Shown in pieces: positions 27,000 through 36,381 of a stretch of DNA of 64,000 nucleotides (position 1 is its first letter; every line of letters starts with the position of its first letter). The stretch covers positions 6,510,001 to 6,574,000 of the forward strand of contig NZ_CP081943.1 of NCBI RefSeq assembly GCF_020423045.1, in the 5' to 3' direction. Below the pieces are notes generated by a model. The model searched no databases, was not told the DNA's origin, and saw only the letters and a program-made list of their open reading frames with translations. The position numbers and the translations under genes are program-made. The stretch is from Pseudomonas sp. MM213. GTDB taxonomy: Bacteria; Pseudomonadota; Gammaproteobacteria; Pseudomonadales; Pseudomonadaceae.

Positions 27000-27424
27000 T
27001 AATGGGTGTTCCTACAAGCGACACGGATAAGAACCGTGCAAAATTAAAACGTTCCAGTGACGACGACCACCATTGGTCGAACGAAGAACCCGACTGGAAC
27101 AAAGCAGCCAGTTTGAAGCGCTGATTAAGTTGGCGCGCTTGGGCTGGCAGGTAGGTACTTAGGAGGGCAGGCAACACATCAAGGGCAAAGGTTCTGGGCC
27201 CGGGGTGAAGATCCTGATCAATTTGCAGGCTGGTTCGGTCAGAGTAAGTGAGCTTCGCAACACCCTTTGCTTTCGATTCAAAGGCTGTGTTGGCGCAAGT
27301 TTTACCTGGAAACCATCGAGGTGGTCGATCCCGCTTGTTCGGTTGAGGCTTCCTTTGGGAAGGCTGACCGGGAGGATTTGTTCGACCAGAATTGACTTTC
27401 AGCTTGGTACTAACGCCGCGGATA

Positions 27425-27601
27425 CTAACGGATTGAATTGCAGAAAGGAAGTGTGTTAGTCAAAAACATCTCCCGGATGCCGCCATTTGTGTGCGGACTG
27501 GCGCTTACCCACAGCCAGAGAGCGCCGGTTTCGCCCTGTAATGGCACAGATTCCGACCATCGGTCGTCGACGTTCGTCGGTTCGAAACCGGTCTGGATCA
27601 T
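27425..27601 (-). CDS. Possible 58-residue protein or gene remnant
   Basis: The frame starting MIQTGFEPTNVDDRWSES has Pseudomonas-like codons for about 45 residues, through a TGALWLWVSAS segment, and then becomes less biased. There is no good ribosome-binding site, and the frame stays open upstream to 27709. It may be a real small protein, a longer protein with a start near 27709, or a decayed gene. I do not recognise it. Confidence 0.3.
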   Translation of the reverse strand: MIQTGFEPTNVDDRWSESVPLQGETGALWLWVSASPHTNGGIREMFLTNTLPFCNSIR

Positions 27602-27868
27602 GGGTTCGCCAGGGTTTATCCCCAAGCCAGGTGAGAAAATGCGCCGAAAAAGCGCATGGATATAACTGCCTCGAAGGTACTTGTGCACATAAGTTGCGCG
27701 GACTGTCACCCCACTGTCATCTGCCCTTCAAACGTAGTGGGTGCCTGTAACCAAAATTTAAGTCAATGAAAAACATCGGTTTTTTTTACTGGTGAAAAAA
27801 TCGTCAGTTTGACTGCGAGCCCCATTCCACAGGGCTTTGCGAGAGTTCAAGGGCGGTTGTCCACTGAG

Positions 27869-27890
27869 TTATCCACAGCTTCTGTGGATT
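27869..27890. promoter_or_regulatory. DnaA-box-like hairpin
   Basis: TTATCCACA, a perfect consensus DnaA box, is followed by CTT and CTGTGGAT, making an 8-bp perfect stem ATCCACAG/CTGTGGAT. No other boxes cluster here, so an origin is unlikely. Confidence 0.45.
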
Positions 27891-27996
27891 GTCCCGAGCG
27901 CTTGCTCTAGGACGGGCGTGCCGGGTTTTTTTAGGCTTTACCTGTAAGAAAAAAAGAGTAGAGTGGCGCGCCTTCCGATCTGCCCCACAGTGCTTT

Positions 27997-28320
27997 ATGA
28001 AGTTTCGCTCAGTACCAGCTCCCGCAACCTCGACACCTACCAGCGTCACCCCACCCAAGCGCTTTTCGATGCGTGTGGCCGAATGGCTGCTGGACAGCCC
28101 GCGCCTGGGCGAAAACCACAACGTCAAACATTTCGCCGGGCGTTTGCTCAAGCAGCCGGCGCGTGAAGGCGTGGTGGCCGCGCAGAGCCGTCTCGGTCAG
28201 TTGATGTGCCGCGAATGCGGGAATGCCCGGGACCGTCGTATCGGCCAGGACCTCTTGCGTCAGGCCGCGCGGGCCGGGGATCGGCGCGCTCAACAGGAAC
28301 TCGGTCTGATCGAAGACTGA
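27997..28320 (+). CDS. Sel1-like repeat protein
   Basis: 107 residues. After a disordered Pro/Thr/Ser-rich N-terminus (residues 5-22), the C-terminal half shows two helices with spacing like Sel1 repeats: QSRLGQLMCRECGNARDRRI and LLRQAARAGDRRAQQELGL. Such repeats mediate protein-protein contacts. The ATG at 27997 is preferred to the open frame from 27889, because promoter-like sequence lies in between. It ends 61 bp before rmuC and may be cotranscribed with it. Confidence 0.75.
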   Translation: MKFRSVPAPATSTPTSVTPPKRFSMRVAEWLLDSPRLGENHNVKHFAGRLLKQPAREGVVAAQSRLGQLMCRECGNARDRRIGQDLLRQAARAGDRRAQQELGLIED

Positions 28321-28381
28321 GCTGTCCAAGACCTGACACCTTGGTTAACCTTCAAGCTTTATCGAACGGGCAGGATTGGCT

Positions 28382-29860
28382 ATGGCGATGGACTTGACCA
28401 GCATATTGCTCGGTCTGGCGGGTGCTGCACTGCCGTTGCTGGTATTGGCCTGGCAACTTCAGCGCCGTGCGAACACCACGCAGTCAGAGGTTGCACTGCT
28501 GGAAGAGCGTCTGGCCATGGCCAACCTGGCTCAGGATGGGTTGAATGCCCAGCTCGAAGCTGCTCGCGACGAAATCGCTGACCTGGGGCAGGCCAACGCC
28601 GCCAAGCAGGCAGACCTCGCCGCCTTGCGCCGTGAAGTTGAACTGCTGCAGATCGAACGTGATGACGCCCGCGACGCCGCTCATGCCTGGAACATCGAGC
28701 GCGCCGGCAAAGACGTTGAGTTGCGTCGCCTGGACGCTCAAGCCGCCTCGCTGAATGCCGAGCTGCGTGAGCAACAGGAAAGCCATCAGCAGCGTCTCAG
28801 TGACCTGCAAGGCTCGCGGGACGAGCTGCGTGCCCAGTTCGCCGAGCTGGCCGGCAAGATCTTCGACGAGCGCGAGCAGCGCTTCGCCGAAACCAGTCAG
28901 CAGCGTTTGGGGCAGTTGCTCGATCCGTTGAAAGAGCGCATCCAGTCGTTTGAAAAACGCGTCGAGGAAAGCTATCAGGCCGAGGCGCGCGAACGCTTTT
29001 CGCTGGCCAAGGAGCTGGAGCGTCTGCAACAGCTGAACCTGCGCCTGAGCGACGAAGCGACCAACCTGACCCGCGCCTTGAAAGGGCAGAAGACCCAGGG
29101 TAACTGGGGTGAGCTGATTCTCGAGCGGGTGCTTGAGCACGCCGGTCTGGAGAAGGGCCGCGAGTATCAGACCCAGGTCAATCTCAAGGGCCCGGATGGC
29201 GAGCGGTTCCAGCCGGACGTGATCATTTATCTGCCGGGCGACAAGCAGGTGGTGGTCGACTCCAAGGTCAGCCTGACGGCCTATCAGCAATACGTGGCGG
29301 CCGAAGACGATGCCATCGGCCAGATCGCCATCAAGCAGCACGTGCTGTCGCTGCGCAACCACGTCAAAGGCCTGGCCGGCAAGGATTACAAACGGCTCGA
29401 CGGCTTGCACAGCCTGGATTTCGTCTTGCTGTTCGTGCCCATCGAAGCGGCGTTTTCCGCGGCGTTGCAGGCGGAGCCAACACTGTTTCAGGAAGCGTTC
29501 GACCGCAACATCGTGATCGTCAGCCCGACCACGTTACTGGCCACCCTGCGTGTCATCGACAGCCTGTGGAAGCAGGAACGGCAGAGTCAGAACGCCCGGG
29601 AAATCGCCGAGCGGGCAGGGTGGCTGTACGACAAGTTCGTGTTGTTCATTCAGGACCTGGATGAAGTCGGCAATCGCTTGCAGCAACTGGACAAGGCCTA
29701 CAGCTCGGCGCGCAACAAGCTGACGGAAGGCCGTGGCAACCTGGTCAGCCGCAGCGAGCAGCTCAAGTTGCTCGGCGCGCGGGCCAGCAAGAGTCTGCCG
29801 GCGGACCTGTTGGAGCGGGCGATGACGGATGTTGATGGCCTGGTCGAGTTGCCCGAGTAA
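28382..29860 (+). CDS. rmuC: DNA recombination protein RmuC
   Basis: 492 residues. RmuC limits inversions at short inverted repeats and carries a nuclease-like domain. Residues 1-25 form a membrane anchor (ILLGLAGAALPLLVLAWQL). Residues about 35-200 are a long coiled coil rich in Glu, Gln and Ala. The conserved RmuC domain covers about 210-460, with GNWGELILERVLEHAGL, FQPDVIIYLPGDKQVVVDSK (position ~285-305) and ATLRVIDSLWKQE. AGGA precedes the ATG at 28382. It is notable in a region full of inverted repeats. Confidence 0.93.
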   Translation: MAMDLTSILLGLAGAALPLLVLAWQLQRRANTTQSEVALLEERLAMANLAQDGLNAQLEAARDEIADLGQANAAKQADLAALRREVELLQIERDDARDAAHAWNIERAGKDVELRRLDAQAASLNAELREQQESHQQRLSDLQGSRDELRAQFAELAGKIFDEREQRFAETSQQRLGQLLDPLKERIQSFEKRVEESYQAEARERFSLAKELERLQQLNLRLSDEATNLTRALKGQKTQGNWGELILERVLEHAGLEKGREYQTQVNLKGPDGERFQPDVIIYLPGDKQVVVDSKVSLTAYQQYVAAEDDAIGQIAIKQHVLSLRNHVKGLAGKDYKRLDGLHSLDFVLLFVPIEAAFSAALQAEPTLFQEAFDRNIVIVSPTTLLATLRVIDSLWKQERQSQNAREIAERAGWLYDKFVLFIQDLDEVGNRLQQLDKAYSSARNKLTEGRGNLVSRSEQLKLLGARASKSLPADLLERAMTDVDGLVELPE

Positions 29861-29868
29861 TCTCAAAA

Positions 29869-29939
29869 GCATCGCCGGCAAGCCAGCTCCTACAGTAAAT
29901 CGCGTTCTCAACTGTAGGAGCCGGCTTGCCGGCGATGGC
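29869..29939. repeat. REP doublet between rmuC and the hybrid kinase gene
   Basis: ATCGCCGGCAAGCCAGCTCC and its inverted partner with a 15-base loop lie between convergent genes. Confidence 0.85.
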
Positions 29940-29976
29940 GTCCGTCAAAACACCACATCACTAAAAACCTGCCGAT

Positions 29977-32900
29977 CTACAACGGCAAATGCCGACTCAA
30001 CAACGCCCGCAACGCCGCCGGTTTCACCGGTTTGGCCAGGTAATCCAACCCCGCCGCATGCACCTGCGCCACCGTCTCGGGATGCCCATCGGCGCTGATC
30101 ACCACACCGGGCACCGGCTCGCCCAAACGGGTGCGCAGCCACGCCATCAACTCGGTCCCGGTCTCGCCGTCGTCCAGGTGATAATCCACCAGCGCCAATT
30201 GCGGACGTACGCCATCGCTGAGCAACGCCGCGCATTCGTCGCGATTGCGCGCTGTCCAGACCTGACAACCCCAGCGGGTCAGCAAACTGTTCATGCCTAT
30301 CAGGATGCTGTCCTCGTTGTCGATGCACAGCACCTGTGCGCCGCTCAGGAGTTTGCCGTTAAGTTCGGTGACGTTGGCCGGCGCCGCGATTTGCGCCTGA
30401 GCCAACGGCACGCTGACGCTGAACACGCTGCCGCGCCCCGGCCAGGAACGCACTTGCAAGGTGTGGCCCAGAACGCGACACAGCCCGTCAGCAATCGCCA
30501 GGCCCAGGCCCAGGCCTTTCTCGGCACGGGTCTGGTGGCTGTCGAGGCGTTTGAACTCCTCGAAAATCACTTTCAGTTTGTCTTCCGGGATCCCCGGACC
30601 ACGGTCCCAGACCTCCAGGCACAGTTCACCCTTGTGCCGGCGAACCCCTAAAAGCACTGGCCCCTTGGCGTAGCGAAAGGCGTTGGTCAGGAAGTTCTGC
30701 AAGATCCGCCGCAATAGTTTGATGTCACTGTCGACCCGCAGCGTGCTGCCGCGAACGCGGAATTTGAGCCCCTGGTCCCGGGCCAGCGCCTTGAATTCCG
30801 CGCCAAGAATATCGAACAGCTCATTGAGCACGAACGGTTTTGGCTCCGGGTTGATCTTGCCGTTTTCCAGGCGGGAAATGTCCAGCAAATCGCTGATCAG
30901 GTCTTCGGCCGAGCGCAGTGATGAATCCAGGTGATGAACCAGTTTCTGCGCTTCGCTGGACAAGCCATCGTCCTGATGGGACAGGGCTGCAGAAAACAGT
31001 CGGGCGGCGTTCAGCGGTTGCATCAGGTCGTGGCTGACCGCCGCGAGAAAGCGGGTCTTCGACTGGTTGGCCGACTCGGCGGTGCCCTTGGCTTCGGTCA
31101 GGGCCACGTTGAGTTGCGACAACTCGTGGGTGCGCTCGGTGACCCGTCGCTCCAGGCCTTCGTTGGCTTCGGTCAGCGCCTGCTCGGCTTCGCGGAACGC
31201 GGTGATGTCGGTGAAACTCATGACAAAACCGCCGCCCGGCATCGGGTTGCCGATCAGCTCGATCACACGGCCATTGGGGAAAAGTCTTTCAGACGTGTGG
31301 GCACGGCCCTGACGCATCCAGTGCAATCGGCGTGCGACGTGCACTTCCGCTTCACCCGGGCCGCACAGGCCGCGCTCGGCGTTGTAGCGAATGATGTCGG
31401 CAATCGGCCGACCGACGCTGATCAAGCCATCCGGGTAATTGAACAGTTCCAGATAACGCCGGTTCCACGCCACCAGCCGCAGCGACTGGTCGACCACGCT
31501 GATGCCCTGGGTGATGTTCTCGATCGCGCCTTGCAACAAGGCGCGGTTGAATTGCAGCACTTCCGAGGCTTCGTCGGCGATGCGCACGACGTCCTCAAGT
31601 TGCATTTCCCGCCCTTCGATGGCGGCTTTTACCACCGCCCGCGTCGAAGAAGCACCCAGTACACCGGCCAGCAAACGTTCGGTATGGGCGATCCACTCGC
31701 TGTCGGCGTTCTGGTTCGGGTTGAAGCCTTTGCCCTGGCGATAGGCGAAACGGATAAAACTCTGACGGGCGCGTTCTTCACCGACAAACCGTGCCGCGAG
31801 TTGCAGCAGATCTTCGATTTGCACTGCCAGCATTGAGCGCGCGCTGGGGCGGGCACTGATTTCCTGGCCGATGAAACGCCCGGCTTGCCAGTGCTCCGAA
31901 ACCCTTGTGCGTGACAGCACCGACACCCAGGCGAACAGCGTGAAGTTGGCCGCCAGCGACAACACCACGCCTTGGGTCAGCGGGGTGAGCGGCAGGTTCA
32001 GCGGATTGCTGTGCAACCACGCCAGCCCGGGGAACGTGCTCAACGACACGCCGAGGCTGTGCGCGGCAATCGGCAGAATCAGCGTGTAAAACCACAGGAA
32101 CGTACCGGCGGCGAGGCCGGCGAACACACCACGGCGGTTGGCCTGTTTCCAGTACAGCGCGCCAAGCATGGCCGGGGCCAGTTGGGTCACGGCGGCAAAG
32201 GCGATCTGGCCGATGGTCGCCAGGCTCGCGGTCGAGCCCAGCAGTCGATAGCTGACGTACGCCAGCAGCAAAATCACCACGATGCTGACGCGGCGCACCG
32301 AGAGCATCCACTGGCGGAACACTTCGAACGGCCGCTCGGCGTTGTTGCGACGCAGCAGCCACGGCAGCAGCATGTCATTGGAGACCATGGTCGACAGCGC
32401 CACGCTGGCAACAATCACCATGCCGGTCGCCGCCGAAGCACCGCCGATAAAGGCCAGCATCGCCAGTGCGGGATGGGCCTGGGCCAGTGGCAGGCTGATG
32501 ACAAAGGAATCCGGCAACACTGAACTTGGCAGCAGCATCTGGCCGGCCAATGCGATCGGTACGACAAACAATGCCGCCAGCGCCAGATAGGCGGGAAACA
32601 CCCACTTGGCCAGGCGCAAATCCTGCGGGTCGATGTTTTCCACCACGGTCACGTGGAACTGCCGGGGCAGGCAGATGATCGCCATCATCGCCACACCGGT
32701 CTGCACCACCATTGATGGCCAGTTGATGGTTTCCTTCCAGTAGGCTTCGAGGCGTGGGGCGAGCATGGCCTGGTCGAACAGGTCGTCGAAACCGTCGTAC
32801 AGGCCGTAGGTCACGAACGCACCCACCGCGAGAAACGCGAACAGCTTGACCAGGGACTCGAACGCAATCGCCAGCACCATGCCGCGGTGGTGTTCGGTGG

Positions 32901-33447
32901 CGTCGAGGTTGCGCGTACCGAAGACGATGGTAAACAACGCCAGCACCAGCGACACAATCAGCGCCGTGTCCTGGGCGCGGGTGCCCATGGCGTCGGCACC
33001 GGCACCGATCAACAGGTTCACCCCGAGCACGATGCCTTTGAGTTGCAGTGCAATGTAGGGCAGCACGCCGACCAGGCAGATCAGCGCCACGACAATCGCC
33101 AGTGACTGGGATTTGCCGTAGCGGGCGGCGATGAAGTCGGCAATGGAGGTGATGTTCTCCTGCTTGCTGATCATCACCATTTTTTGCAGGACCCACGGCG
33201 CGCAGACCAGCAGCAGGATCGGCCCGAGGTAGATCGGCAGGAACGACCAGAGTTGTTCGGCGGCCTGGCCGACGGCACCGAAGAACGTCCAGCTGGTGCA
33301 ATAGACCGCCAGCGACAGGCTGTACACCCAGGCGCGCACTCGCGGCGGCAGCGGCGCGCTGCGACGGTCACCGTAGAAGGCGATGGCGAACATGATGGCC
33401 ATATAGGCCAGGGCAACGGCGGCGATCAGCCCGCTGGACAGCGACAT
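29977..33447 (-). CDS. mxtR: SLC5-histidine kinase-receiver hybrid sensor (MxtR/CrbS type)
   Basis: 1156 residues. Residues 1-~500 form a sodium:solute symporter (SLC5) domain of about 13 membrane helices, including WTFFGAVGQAAEQ and ENITSIADFIAARYGKSQS. A PAS region follows at ~640-760, with FNYPDGLISVGRPI. The HisKA box is AAVSHDLMQPLNAARL. The HATPase has NFLTNAFRYAKG and GLGLGLAIADGLC. A C-terminal receiver (~1035-1156) has its Asp in LALVDYHLDD. This matches the MxtR/CrbS family, which with the regulator ErdR/CrbR controls acetate use (acs). The start at 33447 has a GGAG site. The cognate regulator is not in this window. CbrA is similar but lacks a receiver. Confidence 0.82.
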   Translation of the reverse strand: MSLSSGLIAAVALAYMAIMFAIAFYGDRRSAPLPPRVRAWVYSLSLAVYCTSWTFFGAVGQAAEQLWSFLPIYLGPILLLVCAPWVLQKMVMISKQENITSIADFIAARYGKSQSLAIVVALICLVGVLPYIALQLKGIVLGVNLLIGAGADAMGTRAQDTALIVSLVLALFTIVFGTRNLDATEHHRGMVLAIAFESLVKLFAFLAVGAFVTYGLYDGFDDLFDQAMLAPRLEAYWKETINWPSMVVQTGVAMMAIICLPRQFHVTVVENIDPQDLRLAKWVFPAYLALAALFVVPIALAGQMLLPSSVLPDSFVISLPLAQAHPALAMLAFIGGASAATGMVIVASVALSTMVSNDMLLPWLLRRNNAERPFEVFRQWMLSVRRVSIVVILLLAYVSYRLLGSTASLATIGQIAFAAVTQLAPAMLGALYWKQANRRGVFAGLAAGTFLWFYTLILPIAAHSLGVSLSTFPGLAWLHSNPLNLPLTPLTQGVVLSLAANFTLFAWVSVLSRTRVSEHWQAGRFIGQEISARPSARSMLAVQIEDLLQLAARFVGEERARQSFIRFAYRQGKGFNPNQNADSEWIAHTERLLAGVLGASSTRAVVKAAIEGREMQLEDVVRIADEASEVLQFNRALLQGAIENITQGISVVDQSLRLVAWNRRYLELFNYPDGLISVGRPIADIIRYNAERGLCGPGEAEVHVARRLHWMRQGRAHTSERLFPNGRVIELIGNPMPGGGFVMSFTDITAFREAEQALTEANEGLERRVTERTHELSQLNVALTEAKGTAESANQSKTRFLAAVSHDLMQPLNAARLFSAALSHQDDGLSSEAQKLVHHLDSSLRSAEDLISDLLDISRLENGKINPEPKPFVLNELFDILGAEFKALARDQGLKFRVRGSTLRVDSDIKLLRRILQNFLTNAFRYAKGPVLLGVRRHKGELCLEVWDRGPGIPEDKLKVIFEEFKRLDSHQTRAEKGLGLGLAIADGLCRVLGHTLQVRSWPGRGSVFSVSVPLAQAQIAAPANVTELNGKLLSGAQVLCIDNEDSILIGMNSLLTRWGCQVWTARNRDECAALLSDGVRPQLALVDYHLDDGETGTELMAWLRTRLGEPVPGVVISADGHPETVAQVHAAGLDYLAKPVKPAALRALLSRHLPL

Positions 33448-33565
33448 GGAAACTCCAGACAAAAGACACACGGGACGACAGCCCGAACAGACAGTCTCGC
33501 ACGACCGTCCGCGTTAGTCAGTGTCGACCAAGGTCGTGGAGTGGCGGGGTGTCGCAGGGTTGTTC

Positions 33566-33598
33566 TTGTAGGAGCGTGGCTTGCCCGCGAAGGCGTCA
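33566..33598. repeat. Single REP-like palindrome
   Basis: TGTAGGAGCGTGGCTTGCCC followed by GCGAAGGCG lies between the hybrid kinase and TetR genes and has no inverted partner nearby. Confidence 0.6.
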
Positions 33599-34138
33599 TC
33601 ACTGACTGAACGCAATCTCGATCAACCGATGCAACTCCTCAACCTCGAGCGGCGCCGGCGAAAACAGAATGCGAAACACAGTAGGCGCCGCCATCAGATT
33701 GATCAGCCGATCAACACCCGGTTTCGGCTCATCCGGATAACGATCCAGAATCATCTGCAACTGCCCGCCAATGATCGTCACACACAGACCCGGCGTCGGG
33801 CTCGATTGCACATCGCGCAGCATGTTGCGGCCAGGTTCGGAGCTCATCTCGTCCAGATACTGCTCGGCCCAGGCCTGCACATCCCCGCGCAGGCTGCCGG
33901 TGTTGGCAGGCTCGCTGTCGGGTTGCATGCGCGCCAGGGCGACATCCGCCAGCAAGGCCGACAGATCGCCCCAACGCCGATAGATGGTCGACGGCGTAAC
34001 CCCCGCGCGAGCCGCGATTTGCGGGACGGTCACGGTGGAGCGGTCCTGTTCTTCGAGGAGCGCACGGACTGCCGAATGAATCGACTCTTGCACCCGGGCA
34101 CTGCGGCCGCCGGGGCGTAAACCTTCTTTAATAGCCAT
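33599..34138 (-). CDS. TetR/AcrR family transcriptional regulator
   Basis: 179 residues. An N-terminal helix-turn-helix covers about residues 33-56, with VPQIAARAGVTPSTIYRRWG. The C-terminal part is helical and would bind a ligand and form a dimer. It is divergent from an MFS transporter with only 91 bp between the two starts, and a 17-bp perfect inverted repeat lies in that gap. The expected role is repression of the exporter and itself. An AAGG site precedes the ATG. Confidence 0.9.
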   Translation of the reverse strand: MAIKEGLRPGGRSARVQESIHSAVRALLEEQDRSTVTVPQIAARAGVTPSTIYRRWGDLSALLADVALARMQPDSEPANTGSLRGDVQAWAEQYLDEMSSEPGRNMLRDVQSSPTPGLCVTIIGGQLQMILDRYPDEPKPGVDRLINLMAAPTVFRILFSPAPLEVEELHRLIEIAFSQ

Positions 34139-34184
34139 GGAGCGGACCTTAACACAAAGAATTTGCTTTAAGCGCAGACGAGTA

Positions 34185-34227
34185 GCACACTCCGCAAAAG
34201 CAAAAAATTAGCTTTTGCGGAGTGTGC
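34185..34227. promoter_or_regulatory. 17-bp perfect inverted repeat overlapping the MFS ribosome-binding site
   Basis: GCACACTCCGCAAAAGC (34185-34201) pairs perfectly with 34211-34227 across a 9-base loop AAAAAATTA. The GGAG ribosome-binding site (34219-34222) is inside the right arm and the ATG is at 34230. It may be a TetR operator, an mRNA hairpin that sequesters the start, or both. Confidence 0.75.
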
Positions 34228-34229
34228 GC

Positions 34230-35426
34230 ATGTCGAGTTCTGTTTCCAACCGTTCAACCCTGTGGTTTCTGGCGATCACTTTACTGAGTTTTCTCGCCGC
34301 TTCCACGGCGCCGACGCCGTTGTATCACTTGTATCAGGAGCAGCTGCATTTCTCGGCAGCAACCTTGACCGTGATTTTCGGCATCTACGCCATCAGTCTG
34401 CTGGTGGCGCTGCTGACGGTCGGTTCGCTCTCGGACTATCTGGGACGCAAGCCGGTCATTTTCAGCGCCGTCCTGCTGAACCTGCTGGCGATGCTGTTGT
34501 TTATCAATGCCGACAGCGTGGCGTGGTTGATCGGCGCGCGGGTGCTTCAGGGGTTCGCGACCGGGATGGCCACCGCGGTATTGAGCGCCGCGCTGCTGGA
34601 CACCGATCGCCAGCAGGGGCCGCTGATCAACAGTGTCGCGCCGCTGCTTGGTATGGCGGTTGGCGCCGTGGGGTGCGGCTTGCTGGCCGAGTTTGCGCCG
34701 CTGCCGCTGCAGCTCACTTATTGGGTGTTGTTCGCGCTGTTTGTGATGCAGGCGCTGTATGTCTGGCGCCTGCCGGAAAGCGTCAGTTCGCAACCGGGGG
34801 CATGGGCCTCGTTGCGTCCGACCCTGCATGTGCCGACCCAGGCTCGCTCGACCTTGTGGCGAGTGTTGCCGCTGAATATCGCGACCTGGGCGCTCGGCGG
34901 TTTTTATGCCTCGCTCGGCCCTTCGTTGCTGCGCACGGCCACCGGTTCCACCTCGAACCTGATGGGGGGAGCGGCAGTCGCCGCATTGACGCTGACCGGC
35001 GCGCTGATGATCTTCACCCTGCGCAACCGGCCTGCCGCCAAAGGGCTGTTGCTGGGCGGCACGTTACTGCCCATCGGCCTCGTGTTGCTGTTGCTGGGCG
35101 TGCACAGCGCCAGCCTGCCATTGTTTTTCCTCGGCACGCTGGTGGCCGGTTGCGGATTCGGCGCCGGTTTCCTCGGCGCGGTGCGCAGCCTGGTTCCGCT
35201 GGCGCAGCCCCATGAGCGGGCCGGGTTGATGTCGGCGTATTACGTGCTCAGTTACCTGGCGTTCTGCTTGCCGTCGTTGCTGGCGGGGAATCTGACGCGC
35301 ACGTTTGGCCTGGTGGCGACCACCGATGGTTATGGTGCCGTGCTGATTGTCCTGTCGGTCGGTGCGTTGCTGGCGTTGATGCGGCCGCGACCTGCCGAAG
35401 TGTGCAGCGCGACCGGTCATCCATAA
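34230..35426 (+). CDS. MFS transporter (drug-exporter type)
   Basis: 398 residues with about 12 membrane segments. The MFS motif A is GSLSDYLGRKPVIF near residue 66, and ARVLQGFATGMATAVLSAAL near residue 107 is typical of 12-helix exporters. The ATG at 34230 follows GGAG by seven bases; an in-frame start at 34215 would lie inside the hairpin. It is probably a drug or metabolite exporter controlled by the divergent TetR protein. Confidence 0.88.
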   Translation: MSSSVSNRSTLWFLAITLLSFLAASTAPTPLYHLYQEQLHFSAATLTVIFGIYAISLLVALLTVGSLSDYLGRKPVIFSAVLLNLLAMLLFINADSVAWLIGARVLQGFATGMATAVLSAALLDTDRQQGPLINSVAPLLGMAVGAVGCGLLAEFAPLPLQLTYWVLFALFVMQALYVWRLPESVSSQPGAWASLRPTLHVPTQARSTLWRVLPLNIATWALGGFYASLGPSLLRTATGSTSNLMGGAAVAALTLTGALMIFTLRNRPAAKGLLLGGTLLPIGLVLLLLGVHSASLPLFFLGTLVAGCGFGAGFLGAVRSLVPLAQPHERAGLMSAYYVLSYLAFCLPSLLAGNLTRTFGLVATTDGYGAVLIVLSVGALLALMRPRPAEVCSATGHP

Positions 35427-35461
35427 AAAAACGCGGCGCCGTTCAAGGCGCCGCGTTTTTG
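35427..35461. terminator. Bidirectional Rho-independent terminator
   Basis: AAAAAACGCGGCGCC and GGCGCCGCGTTTTT enclose a GTTCAA loop between the convergent MFS and SDR genes. Confidence 0.92.
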
Positions 35462-35471
35462 TGTGCAGCGA

Positions 35472-36221
35472 TCAAATCTGTGCAAATCCGCCATCGACGA
35501 ACAACTCGATCCCATTGATGAAGCTGCTGTCATCCGAGGCGAGGAACACCGCGGCTTTACCCACTTCCGATGGCGTTCCAAGGCGGCCAATCGGCACTTG
35601 GCTGGCGAGGTAATCCAGCAACCCCTGCTGCTGGTCTGCTGGCGCAAGTTCGGTCAGGCCTGGCGTGTGAATCGGGCCGGGGCTGATGACATTGACGCGA
35701 ATACTGCGGGCTTTCAAATCCAGCAACCAGGAGCGGGCAAAGTTGCGCACGGCGGCTTTGCTGGCGCTGTAGACGCTGAAGTTTTCCGTGCCTTTGGTGG
35801 CGGTCGTGGACGCGGTGAGAATCACCGAACCGCCGTCCTTGAGCAGCGGCAGTGATTTCTGCACGGTGAACAGCAGGCCTTTGACGTTGACGCCGAAAAT
35901 CCGGTCGAAGTGTTCCTCGGTAATCGCGCCGAGGGGCAACATGTCGCCACCGCCCGCATTGGCAAAGACGATGTCCAGAGTACCGGCCTTGGTCCTGATC
36001 ACGTCGAAGATGCGGTCCAGGTCGGCAAGGTTCGCGACGTCGCCCTGAATCCCGGTGACGTTGTGACCGATGCTGCTGACCGCCGCATCCAGCTCGGCCT
36101 GGCGGCGGCCGGTGATGAACACCGTGGCGCCTTGATCGACGAACGCTTGAGCCGATGCCAGGCCGATGCCGGTGGTGCCGCCAGTGATCAGTGCAACCTT
36201 GCCTGTGAGTGTGTTGCTCAT
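35472..36221 (-). CDS. SDR family oxidoreductase
   Basis: 249 residues, the classical short-chain dehydrogenase length. The NAD(P)-binding TGGTTGIG motif is at residues 13-20, NAGG near residue 87, and the catalytic YSASK near residue 152. The SPGPIHTPG and C-terminal [13 protein letters not shown] segments are typical. The substrate is unknown. It is divergent from a LysR regulator 160 bp away, the usual arrangement for a regulator and its target. Confidence 0.9.
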   Translation of the reverse strand: MSNTLTGKVALITGGTTGIGLASAQAFVDQGATVFITGRRQAELDAAVSSIGHNVTGIQGDVANLADLDRIFDVIRTKAGTLDIVFANAGGGDMLPLGAITEEHFDRIFGVNVKGLLFTVQKSLPLLKDGGSVILTASTTATKGTENFSVYSASKAAVRNFARSWLLDLKARSIRVNVISPGPIHTPGLTELAPADQQQGLLDYLASQVPIGRLGTPSEVGKAAVFLASDDSSFINGIELFVDGGFAQI

Positions 36222-36381
36222 GAGGTGAATCTCCGCTGAGTCGTTAAGTAAGTTCCTGGCACTGTCGTGCGCCGTTGAACAAACTCTATGCCGGAAGATT
36301 CATCGGAAAAATCGCCTGAATCTGGTTTGTTTGTACATGGTTGTGGACAATACTCAAGGCTTGTCCCTTGAGATGTCTGTC

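Larger units (their letters stand above)
27000..27996. other. About 1 kb gene-poor region
   Basis: No convincing long gene. It contains a possible short minus-strand frame at 27425-27601 (listed separately), an AT-rich tract near 27751-27800, a DnaA-box-like hairpin at 27869-27890 and a promoter-like TTTACC...TAGAGT pair near 27940-27966 for the small Sel1-like gene. Confidence 0.5.

Noticed and set aside
27869..27890. Replication origin at the DnaA box
   Set aside because: Only one consensus box, no cluster and no dnaA, rpmH or parAB nearby.
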